The notes under the pieces are model-generated. The model saw only the letters and a list, made by a program, of their open reading frames with translations, had not been told where the DNA came from and made no database searches. Of a stretch of 64,000 bases of DNA, positions 49,757 to 58,826 are shown piece after piece (the first letter of the stretch is position 1; each line of letters begins with the position of its first letter). The DNA is from Aphrocallistes beatrix (Eukaryota > Porifera > Hexactinellida > Sceptrulophora > Aphrocallistidae). The position numbers were made by a program, and so were the translations under genes. Where the stretch lies: the NCBI GenBank assembly GCA_963281255.1, contig OY725488.1:7599524-7663523 (forward strand). The letters run 5' to 3'.

Positions 49757-50269
49757 ATGAGACTAGAGAAGTGTTACTTCTGTTCTTCCTCCGTCTATCC
49801 AGGACACGGCACCACCTTCGTTCGAAATGATTGTAAATCATTTCGGTTTTGTCGTCCTAAGTGTCACAAGGCGTTCAAGAAGTCCCGCAACCCGCGTAAA
49901 CTCCGCTGGACGAAAGCGTTCCGGAAAGCTTCCGGGAAGGAGTTGACACTCGACTCCGTTTTTGAGTTCGAGAAGAGAAGGAACGTTCCAGTGCGGTACA
50001 GCCGCGAGCTGTGGCTCCAGACTCTGAGCTCGATGAAGCGCGTGGAAGAGATCCGAGTGAAGCGCTCGAACAAGTTTATCAAAGACCGCCTGAGGCGAGG
50101 GATTCAGCTGCAAAGGAAGTCCGACTTGAAAGATATCCAGCGGAGCATCCACCTGCTGAGGGGACCGAGCTCTGCCGAGAATCGCCTCAAGGCCATCGAG
50201 GGGATGGCTCGGAGACTGAAGGAGAGTCAGAGCATGGACAAGGAGTCTCCCATGGAAGTGGAATCTTAG
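49757..50269 (+). CDS. RSL24D1: Ribosome biogenesis protein RLP24 (RSL24D1), single exon
   Basis: 170 aa, near the human length (163 aa). RLP24 is a placeholder on pre-60S particles: it occupies the eL24 site, recruits and activates the AAA ATPase Drg1/SPATA5 in the cytoplasm, and is then exchanged for eL24. Residues 1-64 form the L24e domain with the zinc-binding cysteines C6, C9, C32 and C36 and the motif [12 protein letters not shown]. The basic helical region 85-120 ([21 protein letters not shown]-like) and the C-terminal extension separate it from eL24 itself. The start is the first ATG in frame. The next gene, IFT46, begins only 144 bp after the stop and no AATAAA lies between, so the two may share a transcript. 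Confidence 0.92.
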   Translation: MRLEKCYFCSSSVYPGHGTTFVRNDCKSFRFCRPKCHKAFKKSRNPRKLRWTKAFRKASGKELTLDSVFEFEKRRNVPVRYSRELWLQTLSSMKRVEEIRVKRSNKFIKDRLRRGIQLQRKSDLKDIQRSIHLLRGPSSAENRLKAIEGMARRLKESQSMDKESPMEVES

Positions 50270-50413
50270 AGAATTGAATTTAGGAGTAAATTTATTGTCT
50301 TGTCAGGTATCATTAGATTTATCCATTGTCCAGTATGTAGGATGATTCTCGCCCTTAATTCATTCATAACGCATGACGTTGTGTGTTGTCGTCATGCTAG
50401 CTAGCCGCATGGA

Positions 50414-51517
50414 ATGTCAAGACAGACAGCTGACAAGCAACTGATCTCGCACGTTGTCTCCAATCAACCCTACGACGAATCGATTGAGCTGAGTGACTCG
50501 GAGGAGGTTGCTAGTGAGTCTGCAAGTCCTAGAATGGCCAGTAGGGACAAACCGAATTTCCAATCAGAGCAGGCGGATGTGTTGAAGGCGTCTCCAGAAT
50601 CCGACGCAGACTCGGAATTCACGAAAGATGAAATGCTCGGGTCGAGACCTTCTCGACCTAACAGGGAGCGGATCCTTCCGATTGGACAGGATGAGAAGGA
50701 GAGAGGGGAGCAGGGGGAGTTCAGTGACGAAGATGAGACGGAATCTAGCGATGACGAGGAAGAGGAGGAGCGTCCTATCGAGGGTGCATACGACCCTGCC
50801 GATTACGCTCATCTCCAGGTCTCTCAGGAGGTGAAGGACCTGTTTCTCTACATCTCGCGCTACACGCCTCAGATCATCGACCTCGAGCACAAGGTGAAGC
50901 CCTTCATCCCGGACTACATCCCCTCAGCCGGAGACATCGACGCGTTCATCAAGGTGTCCCGCCCAGACGGGAAGTCAGATGTGCTCGGGATATCCGTGCT
51001 GGATGAACCAGCTGCCAGTCAGTCTGACCCCAACGTGCTGGACCTCCAGCTACGCGCCATCTCCAAGCAGGCCGCGCCTCGCGCTCTCACCGTCAAGACG
51101 CTGGCGGACGTGCAGCGCAACCCGAAAGCCATCGACTCCTGGGTGGACTCCATCTCGGAGCTGCACCGCAACAAGCCCGCGCAGACCGTGCACTACAGCA
51201 AACCGATGCCAGAGGTCGAAGCCCTCATGCAGACGTGGCCGCCAGAGTTCGAGGCTCTCTTAAAGAACTCCAAGCTACCTTCTGCCGAGCTGGACTGCGA
51301 TCTGGAGCAGTACGTAGACATGGTGTGTGCTCTGCTAGACATTCCAGTCCAGCAGAACCGTATCCATGCACTACATCTCCTATTCACGCTGTTCCTGGAG
51401 TTCAAATCTTCTCAGCACTTCAAAGAGTCCGCTGCTCTCCAAGGCACTGTGCACAAGCGCAGCGAAAGCGTGATCACATCTGCAGACGTCAATGACGGCA
51501 ATAATCTTGCTCTGTGA
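50414..51517 (+). CDS. IFT46: Intraflagellar transport protein 46 (IFT46), single exon
   Basis: 367 aa; the human protein is 304 aa. IFT46 is a core subunit of the IFT-B train, which carries cargo into cilia, and it links to outer dynein arm transport. Residues 1-120 are acidic and low-complexity (DEDETESSDDEEEEER at 105-120). The conserved IFT46 domain begins at about 123 with GAYDPADYAHLQVS, followed by DLFLYISRYTPQIIDLEHK, the FIPDYIPSAGDIDAFIKV motif (164-181) and a C-terminal helical part around QNRIHALHLLFTLFLEF. The start is the first ATG that fits the frame; another ATG five bases upstream is out of frame and stops after eleven codons. The gene shows that the organism builds motile or sensory cilia. 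Confidence 0.93.
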   Translation: MSRQTADKQLISHVVSNQPYDESIELSDSEEVASESASPRMASRDKPNFQSEQADVLKASPESDADSEFTKDEMLGSRPSRPNRERILPIGQDEKERGEQGEFSDEDETESSDDEEEEERPIEGAYDPADYAHLQVSQEVKDLFLYISRYTPQIIDLEHKVKPFIPDYIPSAGDIDAFIKVSRPDGKSDVLGISVLDEPAASQSDPNVLDLQLRAISKQAAPRALTVKTLADVQRNPKAIDSWVDSISELHRNKPAQTVHYSKPMPEVEALMQTWPPEFEALLKNSKLPSAELDCDLEQYVDMVCALLDIPVQQNRIHALHLLFTLFLEFKSSQHFKESAALQGTVHKRSESVITSADVNDGNNLAL

Positions 51518-51736
51518 TCCTACCCTTATCTCCTGCGACCCTGTCACTCTGTCAGATCGGATCAGTACTCATTTAATTGTGATAGTATTATGCTGCTTGA
51601 TCAAGAGACTAATTTCAGAATTTGTTTAATTTATATACGTAGTTACGTATTATAGTTTCGTCTTAGAAGAGTAGAGTTGCATTCTTACCTTTAGTTTAAG
51701 TATCACGTTTCCATCATTAGAGATTCTAAGTATCGA

Positions 51737-53707
51737 ATGGACGTCCTGAACCCCATCACCTCCCTCTCCCTCTCCAGCTTCCTGGAGGCCCAGGCGGACT
51801 GCTGCAGGTGTAATGGCTCTAGGTCGGGTCTCATCATGCTGGACTGCTACCACTCGGTCTGTGAAGACTGTGTGTACAAGTGCGCCGATTCTGAATCCAA
51901 CCACCTGGTCAGGTGTCCCATCGCTGTGTGTCGGCACTGTACCATGTTCCAAGACCGCACCCCCTACAACCTGTTGGCGCAGGACCTCGCCTTCGTGCAG
52001 GACCTGAAGCAGAAGGCTAGCGCCAACCAGCTGGCTTGCTGCACCTGCGCGGGCAGGCAGGGCGAGACAGGGCAGTTCTTCTGTCTGGAGTGCCTCTTAG
52101 TGTTCTGCAAGGAAGATGTGAAGGTGCATAGAAAGGCCGGCCGATCTGTCTCAAAGCGGCATCCATTGCTGACGCGGGAGGAAGTGAACGGCATGTCGCA
52201 GGAGGAGCTGCTAAGGGAACTTCAGTGCAGGTTCGGCGGCTGTTACCGACACGAAGGTTTCCTCATTGAGAAGTACAGCGCGGTGAATGGAGACTATCTC
52301 TGTGAGAGATGCGCCTCGAAGGATTTCATGGACCACCTCATGTACTCGACGCAGGACATCCTAGCCACCTCGAAGAGCGTCCTTGTCAAGTCTTTGAAGA
52401 AAGCACAGAAGACCAGCTCCCAATCCCTGCATCTGATCGCTTCCCTCAACAAGGAATTCTCCAAGGTCATGCGCACCAAGGATGATGTGCTGAACCAGGT
52501 CGCCGACTTCTACAACAACTTGCTGACGGAGATAGAGAACCTACGCGAACAGATGCTCAGCAGAATCAGCGCGAAATTTGACGCCAATCTTGAGGAGCTG
52601 AGTGCATGCATCGGGAGCGTCCAGGGCCTGGCGGACATCCACCAGCGAGTGTTCAATTACACGGAGCTCTCCTACCACTTCAGCTCTGGCAGGCATCTCT
52701 ACTCCAGCTACGAGGCCCTGCAAGAAAAGCTAGCCAAGCTGTCTTCTGACATCGCCGCTTTCAAGATGCCGAATTTCGGAGAAGTTGCGTTTTCAGTTCA
52801 TAGGCCTCCCGACGCCTGTCAGGAGCTCCTGGATGGCTTCGCTACTCTGCACCTGGGCTCCAAGTACGAGTCAGGGGAACTCATCCAGGGTCCAGCTATT
52901 GTCCTGCCGGAGCCTCTGCTCTGGATTAACGGGATAGCCTTGAACGAAGATGGAGGAATGTTCGTAGCAGATGGGAACAACTCGTGCGTACACATGTTCT
53001 CGGATGAGGGGTATGTTAAGAAGATCGGGGACAAGACGGTTCTCAAGTGTCCCATGGGTGTAGCTGTGTCCGGTAACTTTATCTACATCACGGACTGGAT
53101 GGCGCACGCACTCCTGTGCTACAACATCTCTGGAAAACTGATTAAAAAAACAGGTAGCAACGGATCTAGCCCGCAGGAATTCTGGTGTCCAAAAGGAATC
53201 ACAATCAGTGAGTCTAGAGAAAAAGTGTTCATTGCAGACCTTGGCAACAACCGCATTAAGATTTATGGTCTGGACTTAGAGCTGAAATCCTACTTCTCTC
53301 ACGACGAGATTCACAGACCTAAAGATGTCGCATTGACAGAGGATGAGTTAATCGTACTGGACAGCAACAGTCCATTTCTGCACATGTTTGACTTCAGTGG
53401 CAACCTGCTACGCCACCTGGTGGATAGGTCTCACTCAGTCCAGCTGCAGGACCCAGCCTTCTTCACGCTAGACGCGGAGGGAAATGTGGTGATAGCAGAC
53501 GAGGTAGGGAACTGCATAGGCGTTTTCTACCTCCCGGAGAGCAAGTATGTACAGCACTCCCTGGTCAATAATGACAGAACCAGGTTTTCTGAACCTACTG
53601 GGATAGCAGCTGATTTGAACGGTTCTCTCATTATCGGTAATAATGGCAATAAAGAAATTATTAAATGTTCCATAAAGACACCATCTACGGGCAAAAACTC
53701 TATATGA
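51737..53707 (+). CDS. RING/B-box/coiled-coil protein with NHL repeats (TRIM-NHL type), single exon
   Basis: 656 aa. The layout is that of TRIM-NHL proteins: E3 ubiquitin ligases, some also RNA-binding regulators of development. A RING-like domain uses C22, C25, C37, H39, C42, C45, C60 and C65. A first B-box lies at about 101-142 (C102, C104, C116, C119, C124, H131, H142) and a second Cys/His cluster at about 164-192. A coiled-coil region covers about 205-370. The C-terminal third (about 390-650) has a series of NHL-type blades with recurring patterns such as GIALNEDGGMFVADGNNSCVHMF, broken as PKGITISESREKVFIADLGN and PTGIAADLNGSLIIGNNGN. There is no filamin domain, unlike TRIM71 and TRIM2/3, so I give no orthologue. 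IFT46 ends 219 bp upstream. The first ATG is used. Confidence 0.82.
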   Translation: MDVLNPITSLSLSSFLEAQADCCRCNGSRSGLIMLDCYHSVCEDCVYKCADSESNHLVRCPIAVCRHCTMFQDRTPYNLLAQDLAFVQDLKQKASANQLACCTCAGRQGETGQFFCLECLLVFCKEDVKVHRKAGRSVSKRHPLLTREEVNGMSQEELLRELQCRFGGCYRHEGFLIEKYSAVNGDYLCERCASKDFMDHLMYSTQDILATSKSVLVKSLKKAQKTSSQSLHLIASLNKEFSKVMRTKDDVLNQVADFYNNLLTEIENLREQMLSRISAKFDANLEELSACIGSVQGLADIHQRVFNYTELSYHFSSGRHLYSSYEALQEKLAKLSSDIAAFKMPNFGEVAFSVHRPPDACQELLDGFATLHLGSKYESGELIQGPAIVLPEPLLWINGIALNEDGGMFVADGNNSCVHMFSDEGYVKKIGDKTVLKCPMGVAVSGNFIYITDWMAHALLCYNISGKLIKKTGSNGSSPQEFWCPKGITISESREKVFIADLGNNRIKIYGLDLELKSYFSHDEIHRPKDVALTEDELIVLDSNSPFLHMFDFSGNLLRHLVDRSHSVQLQDPAFFTLDAEGNVVIADEVGNCIGVFYLPESKYVQHSLVNNDRTRFSEPTGIAADLNGSLIIGNNGNKEIIKCSIKTPSTGKNSI

Positions 53708-54267
53708 TCTAGGCTCCCATACTACGGTATAGATAAGTTCGTAGGTAATGTACAAAGAAAAAAACAGCTTAAACTTTAAATTTTTATTTTACCTGTGTAT
53801 CATATTAATTATTCTTCAGATTATATTTACCCTCTTTCTGAACTAACAATTTAAACTACACTTTCCTGAATTTGGATATTTTCACAAACCAAGATTTGCT
53901 CGCCCATCTCAGGGACTGATGTGCCTGCAGCCTAAGGGAGTTATTAACTCGATATGTTTAGGGATGGAACCTTTGTGGCCTGTAGGGCAGGAACTTTAAT
54001 TGTTCTGGAATATTAAGCAACTTATAATTTATCCCTTCTCTATTATTAAAGATGAGATTTTGTAATTTATCACATTTTATTATTCTGTCACATGAGAATA
54101 CGTGTGTAAGCTATGCTCATGTATTCAGTGCTTGTCCATTCTAAACTTCCAATCCTACCTACTTTCTACGTAAGACACACTCATAAAAACTCTCCTTTAG
54201 TGCATGTCCTGCGCATCTCTAGCAGTAGGTAGTAGTGCAGACTGAAATACAGAATCCTAGTCTAATA
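53708..54267. other. Intergenic, AT-rich
   Basis: 560 bp between the TRIM-NHL gene and the sorting nexin. There is no AATAAA on the plus strand close to the stop; ATTAAA at 54,045-54,050 is a possible polyA signal 340 bp downstream. A run of A residues follows at 53,757-53,764. No gene or repeat recognised. Confidence 0.55.
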
Positions 54268-55335
54268 ATGGCAACCAATGAGCCTAAGCCCGGACTGGTT
54301 AATTCCATAAAGGAGGTGAAAGGACGCAAAGAAGGCAAAACTACCCTTGTTTTGGAGATCGACGCTGTCTACAATGAAGAAATCACGACTTTTCGATTGT
54401 ATGAAGACATGCGTTGGATATTTGTCGAGTTGTCCAAAACTGTCCTTAATGGGCCCCATGTTGGCTGTATCCTGCCTCCTCTCCCTAAAATCCCTTCCGC
54501 TATATTTAACAGTGGGAGTTTCCTCGGCGAGCACTACCTCCAGGGCTTCTGTCTGTCAACTCGCGTGTTCTTGGAGCTAGTGGTGCAGCACCCCAAGTTC
54601 TCGCAGGAATCTTGTATCCAGCGCTTCTTTAGTCAAGAGAAGCTCCCCGCTCTACCTCAAGCTACGCTCGGGGATTCCATCAAAGAAGAAGCTTCTAAGA
54701 TGTTTTCTTCCATCAAATTCTACGCAACACATGACCCTGATAAAGCATTCATCGAGTACCAACGGACCCTCTCCAAGTACTACGATGCGATTCGAGAGTG
54801 TTTCGTGTACTACTCTACTAAAACAAAAGTTAATGAGCGACTTATGTTATTGTATTACGAGTTAACCAAACAAACATCGCTTTTTGCAAATGTCGTATTT
54901 TTTAAAGACAGCCCAAAGGAGTACAACGTGTTCGCTTTCTTTGAAGAGTTCCTTGAATTCAATAGGGCCAATCTCGAGTCTGTCTTTGCTGAGGTGGACC
55001 AGAACATATGTTTGTTTTTCGAGTACTACAGTAGCTACTTTGCAGCAGCACTGAATATGCTAGAGCGGAGAAATAAGAAGCTTGATTCCATTGCTCAATT
55101 GAGTAAGAAAACCAAAGACGTTGCCAAAACTGCCGAGCTTCTTGATAAGGCACATGATCAGTTGGACACCATTACGAAAAACGCGGAAAATGATCTTATG
55201 CTGCTGCAGCATCAGAAGACAATGTCTCTCTACGATGTGTTAAGAAACGCCAAGCTTTACCAAGTTAGGAAAGGTAAAGAAAACGTAAATAGATTAAAGG
55301 AAATTATCGCGGAAGTAGAAAGTATCGAGTTGTGA
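54268..55335 (+). CDS. PX-BAR sorting nexin, SNX5/6-like, single exon
   Basis: 355 aa. Sorting nexins of this layout bind phosphoinositides or cargo through PX and curve endosomal membranes through BAR, forming retromer or ESCPE-1 tubules. A PX domain covers about 24-125 (TTLVLEIDAV, TFRLYEDMRWIFVEL, GCILPPLPKIPSAIF). A helical BAR region covers about 140-350 and contains FFEYYSSYFAAALNMLERRNKK-like sequence at its centre, cut here to FFEYYSSYFAAALNML. The classical Arg-Arg-Tyr PtdIns3P pocket is not evident, which is also true of SNX5/6/32. It is about 50 residues shorter than human SNX5 and SNX6 (404 and 406 aa). I start at ATG 54,268; the frame is open eleven codons further but only from GTG. 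A polyA signal lies at 55,557-55,562. The subfamily is my best guess only. Confidence 0.68.
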   Translation: MATNEPKPGLVNSIKEVKGRKEGKTTLVLEIDAVYNEEITTFRLYEDMRWIFVELSKTVLNGPHVGCILPPLPKIPSAIFNSGSFLGEHYLQGFCLSTRVFLELVVQHPKFSQESCIQRFFSQEKLPALPQATLGDSIKEEASKMFSSIKFYATHDPDKAFIEYQRTLSKYYDAIRECFVYYSTKTKVNERLMLLYYELTKQTSLFANVVFFKDSPKEYNVFAFFEEFLEFNRANLESVFAEVDQNICLFFEYYSSYFAAALNMLERRNKKLDSIAQLSKKTKDVAKTAELLDKAHDQLDTITKNAENDLMLLQHQKTMSLYDVLRNAKLYQVRKGKENVNRLKEIIAEVESIEL

Positions 55336-55556
55336 ATACAAACTATTCAATCAATATGCTATATTTTGTGGTTGGTAATTCAAGAGTTTGTGTAATATAC
55401 TACTTATTTTTTGTTTTTGTTGATGATAATAGTATTACACTGGTTGATAATAATTATGACTTAAATTGTCCTGCCATTGTTCTTGAAAATTATCTTCTAA
55501 AAATATACCTTTTAAGTCCAAACAGAAATATCCCTCGGTTCAAATTTAGATTTGAT

Positions 55557-55562
55557 AATAAA
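55557..55562 (+). promoter_or_regulatory. Polyadenylation signal AATAAA of the sorting nexin gene
   Basis: A canonical AATAAA 222 bp after the stop codon, the first on this strand after the gene. A further AATAAA lies about 90 bp downstream. Confidence 0.5.
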
Positions 55563-56722
55563 TTCATGCATTAGTTGATGCAACATATCCGATTTATTTC
55601 CTTTGCATTTTTTTCAGAAAGTTTTCGTAAGCTTCTACGAATACTGAATCAATAAAATTATCAGCACTTAACACCTCGACATGTGAGAAACAGCTCATAC
55701 AAAACCTCGATGTCTCCTAAATTGCTTATGCATTTCTAAGAAGTTGAATCATTTAATTGAATATTGTTCTAGGTTTGTGATTGAGCAACGTGTGTTTATA
55801 TTTTTATCAGACAAATATAACGAAATGATATCACTTGTTTTCCTCGAAATGAAAGGAAACTAAGCTCTCGATTTGCTAATATCAGCTCACCATGCATTTA
55901 TAGAATGTAATTTATTTTATGAAATCAAAACGCTAGATTAGATCACGAGATCAGTTTGAATGATTTATATCATTTTTTGTACTAAGCCGAAATTAATTAC
56001 AAGATCTATCTTATGAAATAACGTACTTTTAGCTAGAGTTTAAAAATTAGTATGTTTCTAATTTAATAAATGCCAAACCATTCTAATAAAAAGCTGGCTC
56101 AGTTCATGAATAGAATAATTAAATACATTCCTCAATTGCTTTGATTGTATCTACTCACTTCTCCTGAGCTGAACTTCTCAACATGTCCTACATGTTGAAC
56201 TAAACTAGCCATTAATTCTGATATCATTATTAGCCTTGTATTAGTTGGGTTGATTGTGTTTTTTCTTAACTTTATCAAAGCACTGAATGGATTGTGCAAG
56301 GCTGGATTCATTTAAAGGTTCATCGCCTAACCATCAGTCGGTTAACGGTAGGAAAAGTATTGATCAGTGATCCGCCCCGTGTTATTTTTGTAAACATATT
56401 TTTTATTAAAACGCTGGGATTTGTTTGTTTGTTCGAATTGATTGAAAAACTTGCAAGTCGAAGAACTGTGAAAATTGGCATGTTGGTGTCAAATAGGTGA
56501 GTCTATGGCCAATTTCGAATATCTAACATTTTCACACCTACAAAAATATTCATACATTTCCTATGCATTATATATGTGAATGGCATTGCTCTCACATTAA
56601 AAATCATTGCATTGTGTACGACACCACAATAAACTGTCGTTGTTAATAATACTTCAAAGCAATAACTTGTACACATGAGTCTATATCAATTTTCACACAT
56701 TTATATACATAATTCACATCCT

Positions 56723-56763
56723 TTGATGAGTTTTGAAAAATATGCTTGATGAGTTTTGAAAAA
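56723..56763. repeat. 23-bp direct repeat, two copies
   Basis: TTGATGAGTTTTGAAAAA occurs at 56,723 and again at 56,746, a period of 23 bp. This looks like a small recent tandem duplication. Confidence 0.7.
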
Positions 56764-56984
56764 GAGACGAGCTTTCAATGGTTGAGGATGTAGATTTCTA
56801 ATATCGTTTAGAAACTATTTGATGAGTATTTTAGTTTTTGTTGTTTTACAATGTCACAGACTAGCTTCATTGGTTTACGTATATCATGGGAGTAGATCCT
56901 GAACATCGAATTTGGAGATAACATTGCGATATTTTATAAAGTTAATTTTGAACAAACAAAATTATTTGATAAGGGAGAGTCACC

Positions 56985-57055
56985 CAAAGGGAGACTGAGG
57001 GGAACACTTGTGTCCGCTATCCGCCTGCGCAAGCAAGCGAAGTTCGCTTGCTTCT
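56985..57055. repeat. GC-rich dispersed element, copy 2, with perfect palindrome
   Basis: In an AT-rich region this segment carries AAGCAAGCGAA at 57,031-57,041, a single G, and its exact reverse complement TTCGCTTGCTT at 57,043-57,053. Read on the minus strand the element shares CTTCGCTTGCTTGCGC and GCGGACAC, in order, with the element at 44,905-44,985. Copy 1 lacks the full palindrome. Confidence 0.5.
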
Positions 57056-57444
57056 ATTATTTTCAGTGATTTTAACAGAGATACATGAATATTACTTTTA
57101 AAAAGCTTAATGATACAAGGCAATTTCTATTTTTACTATAACTTCAATATCACTGACAAGTATAATAGTTTTTAAATATCCTAGTGCATAGATTTGTCAA
57201 AAAAATCAAATTTCAAAAATATTATTCTTCCCAACAGCAGCGTAGTCAGTAACTCCGATCCGGGCCTGCGGACACCTTAAACGACAAAATAAAGGTCCAC
57301 AAGCTTGGTGGGCATACTCTATCTCCTGATTATAATGCCACTGTTAATAGTAAACTTGTTCCAGCCCAAAATTGGCATTTCCCTGCCCTACAGCTATCAC
57401 TGATACCTATATTTTGTTACGATATGTTAATAAGTAGTTGACAA

Positions 57445-57777
57445 ATGGAAGAAATTGGCAAGCTGACTAAATCCCCCGGGATTGGTCCAGTACCCCCTGG
57501 CCCCGAACAGGTCAAACAAGCCGAAGCGATCAGTGACATTCTCCCGGAACTTCACGCCGACCAGAACGGAGAACTCGATTATATAGACACTCTCCCGAGG
57601 AACGTACAACGAAGAATTCAAGCCCTGAAGAAACTCCAATTCCAATATAATGAGATCGAGGCAGAATTCCTGCGAGAAGTCTCCAGACTGGAACAGCAAT
57701 TCCAAGACAGATTCCAACCCTTTCTACAAAAAAGATCGGACATTGTCGCTGGGAGTATCGAACCTAAGAATGACGAA
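57445..57777 (+). CDS. First exon of a NAP1-family nucleosome assembly protein (partial)
   Basis: 111 aa are recognisable. NAP1-family proteins are histone chaperones that bind H2A-H2B and shuttle between cytoplasm and nucleus. Residues 45-111 match the start of the NAP domain: the LPRNVQRRIQALKKLQFQYN turn followed by the long dimerisation helix (EIEAEFLREVSRLEQQFQ, then FLQKRSDIVAGSIEP). After codon 111 the similarity stops at GAA followed by GTAGGT, a plausible phase-0 splice donor; the unspliced frame runs on to 57,831 with unrelated sequence. I find no exon with the rest of the NAP domain or an acidic tail before the window ends. The gene is therefore either a broken copy or has an intron longer than 6.2 kb containing the ETS genes. 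Confidence 0.75.
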
Positions 57778-58826
57778 GTAGGTTTAATTTCGATAAATTA
57801 TTCATTTGTGGTTATGCAAACAGTATTTTAAGATTTTAAACTACTGATTTCGCAATTATCTTAGTTTCTTTTAAAATTTTGGATCTACACATTCTTTTTG
57901 AAGCTGCTTGTGAATAAGTATTGCCAATTTAATATTACGTAGTACGATTTACTCAGACGTGTTAAATAAAGCATATCAATTACTGCCGCAACTACGCATA
58001 GAAAATGTATTAATAATAATTGAGCAAAGAACTTGCTCACAGTCAGTAATCAGTACCTTCAATGCGAAGACTGATTTCTTAATTAAAACGGAGAGTTTAA
58101 ACTCGTGATATTCATTAGGGAAAATGCATTTTGATAGCATGAGGTGGCGAATCAAATTCTCCCCTATAATTCCCTAATATTTATCCCTTTATTTCCCAGT
58201 TTAAATATTCCATTGGAACCTAATGATAACTATTAAATGGCACTGAAATTGATCAGCAATATATCGATTCATACACATACAGCGCTACAATACAGGAGAT
58301 AGCAGTTCAGTATTATTAATGAAGTAATTTAAGTGTTTCTGTAGAAATGCTCACATGTAACCTGCTTACATAAGTGGAATGCAGGAATTAGCATCGAACG
58401 ATATAATTATCTGTTGAACATCTCCCCGGGAATGGGACATATACACAAATCTATATTTAAATTTATCTATTAATACTGTTGATGTATTTCATATTTTCAT
58501 TATAATTTATATTACAGTATAGGATTATTATTTATTAGCGATTTAGCTTTGTTCGCATTACCTATTCATTCAGTTACTCGTGCACGCTAACTGCTAAGAG
58601 CTTCTGTTTCGTTTTTGATTTGCCAAAGTTATTTTTTGTTAATATCGCCAAAAGAGACTTATACTAAATTCAATTAATTCATTTGAGCATTACAATATAC
58701 AATATATAGGATACATATACATACTTATATACACTATTATTGATACATACATATAATATTACAACAGAAACTAAATCCTTAAGTACACATCCATTCAGCC
58801 CATTACATGCAGATATTAGAGTGCAG
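57778..58826. other. AT-rich region between NAP exon and ETS gene
   Basis: About 1.05 kb, strongly AT-rich with ATAC/ATAT-rich low complexity at 58,690-58,760. TTTATT at 58,531-58,536 (AATAAA on the minus strand) may be the polyA signal of the ETS gene at 58,827, about 290 bp past its stop. No other exon was recognised. Confidence 0.55.

Larger units (their letters stand above)
55336..57444. other. Long AT-rich intergenic region
   Basis: 2.1 kb with no supportable gene. It holds the sorting nexin polyA signal, a 23-bp direct repeat near 56,723, and the GC-rich repeat-like element with a perfect 11-bp inverted repeat near 57,030. A short GC-rich patch lies at about 57,253-57,280 (CCGATCCGGGCCTGCGGACA). 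Frames of 68-80 codons are present but lack an ATG or any recognisable motif. Confidence 0.6.

Noticed and set aside
45432-53755. Antisense and alternative-frame readings inside GNPTG, RRP4, RLP24, IFT46 and TRIM-NHL
   Set aside because: They are shadows of conserved coding sequence; the recognised domains lie in the annotated frames.
54235-54267. Eleven-residue extension of the sorting nexin from GTG
   Set aside because: No ATG in the extension; ATG 54,268 is followed by a normal N-terminus.
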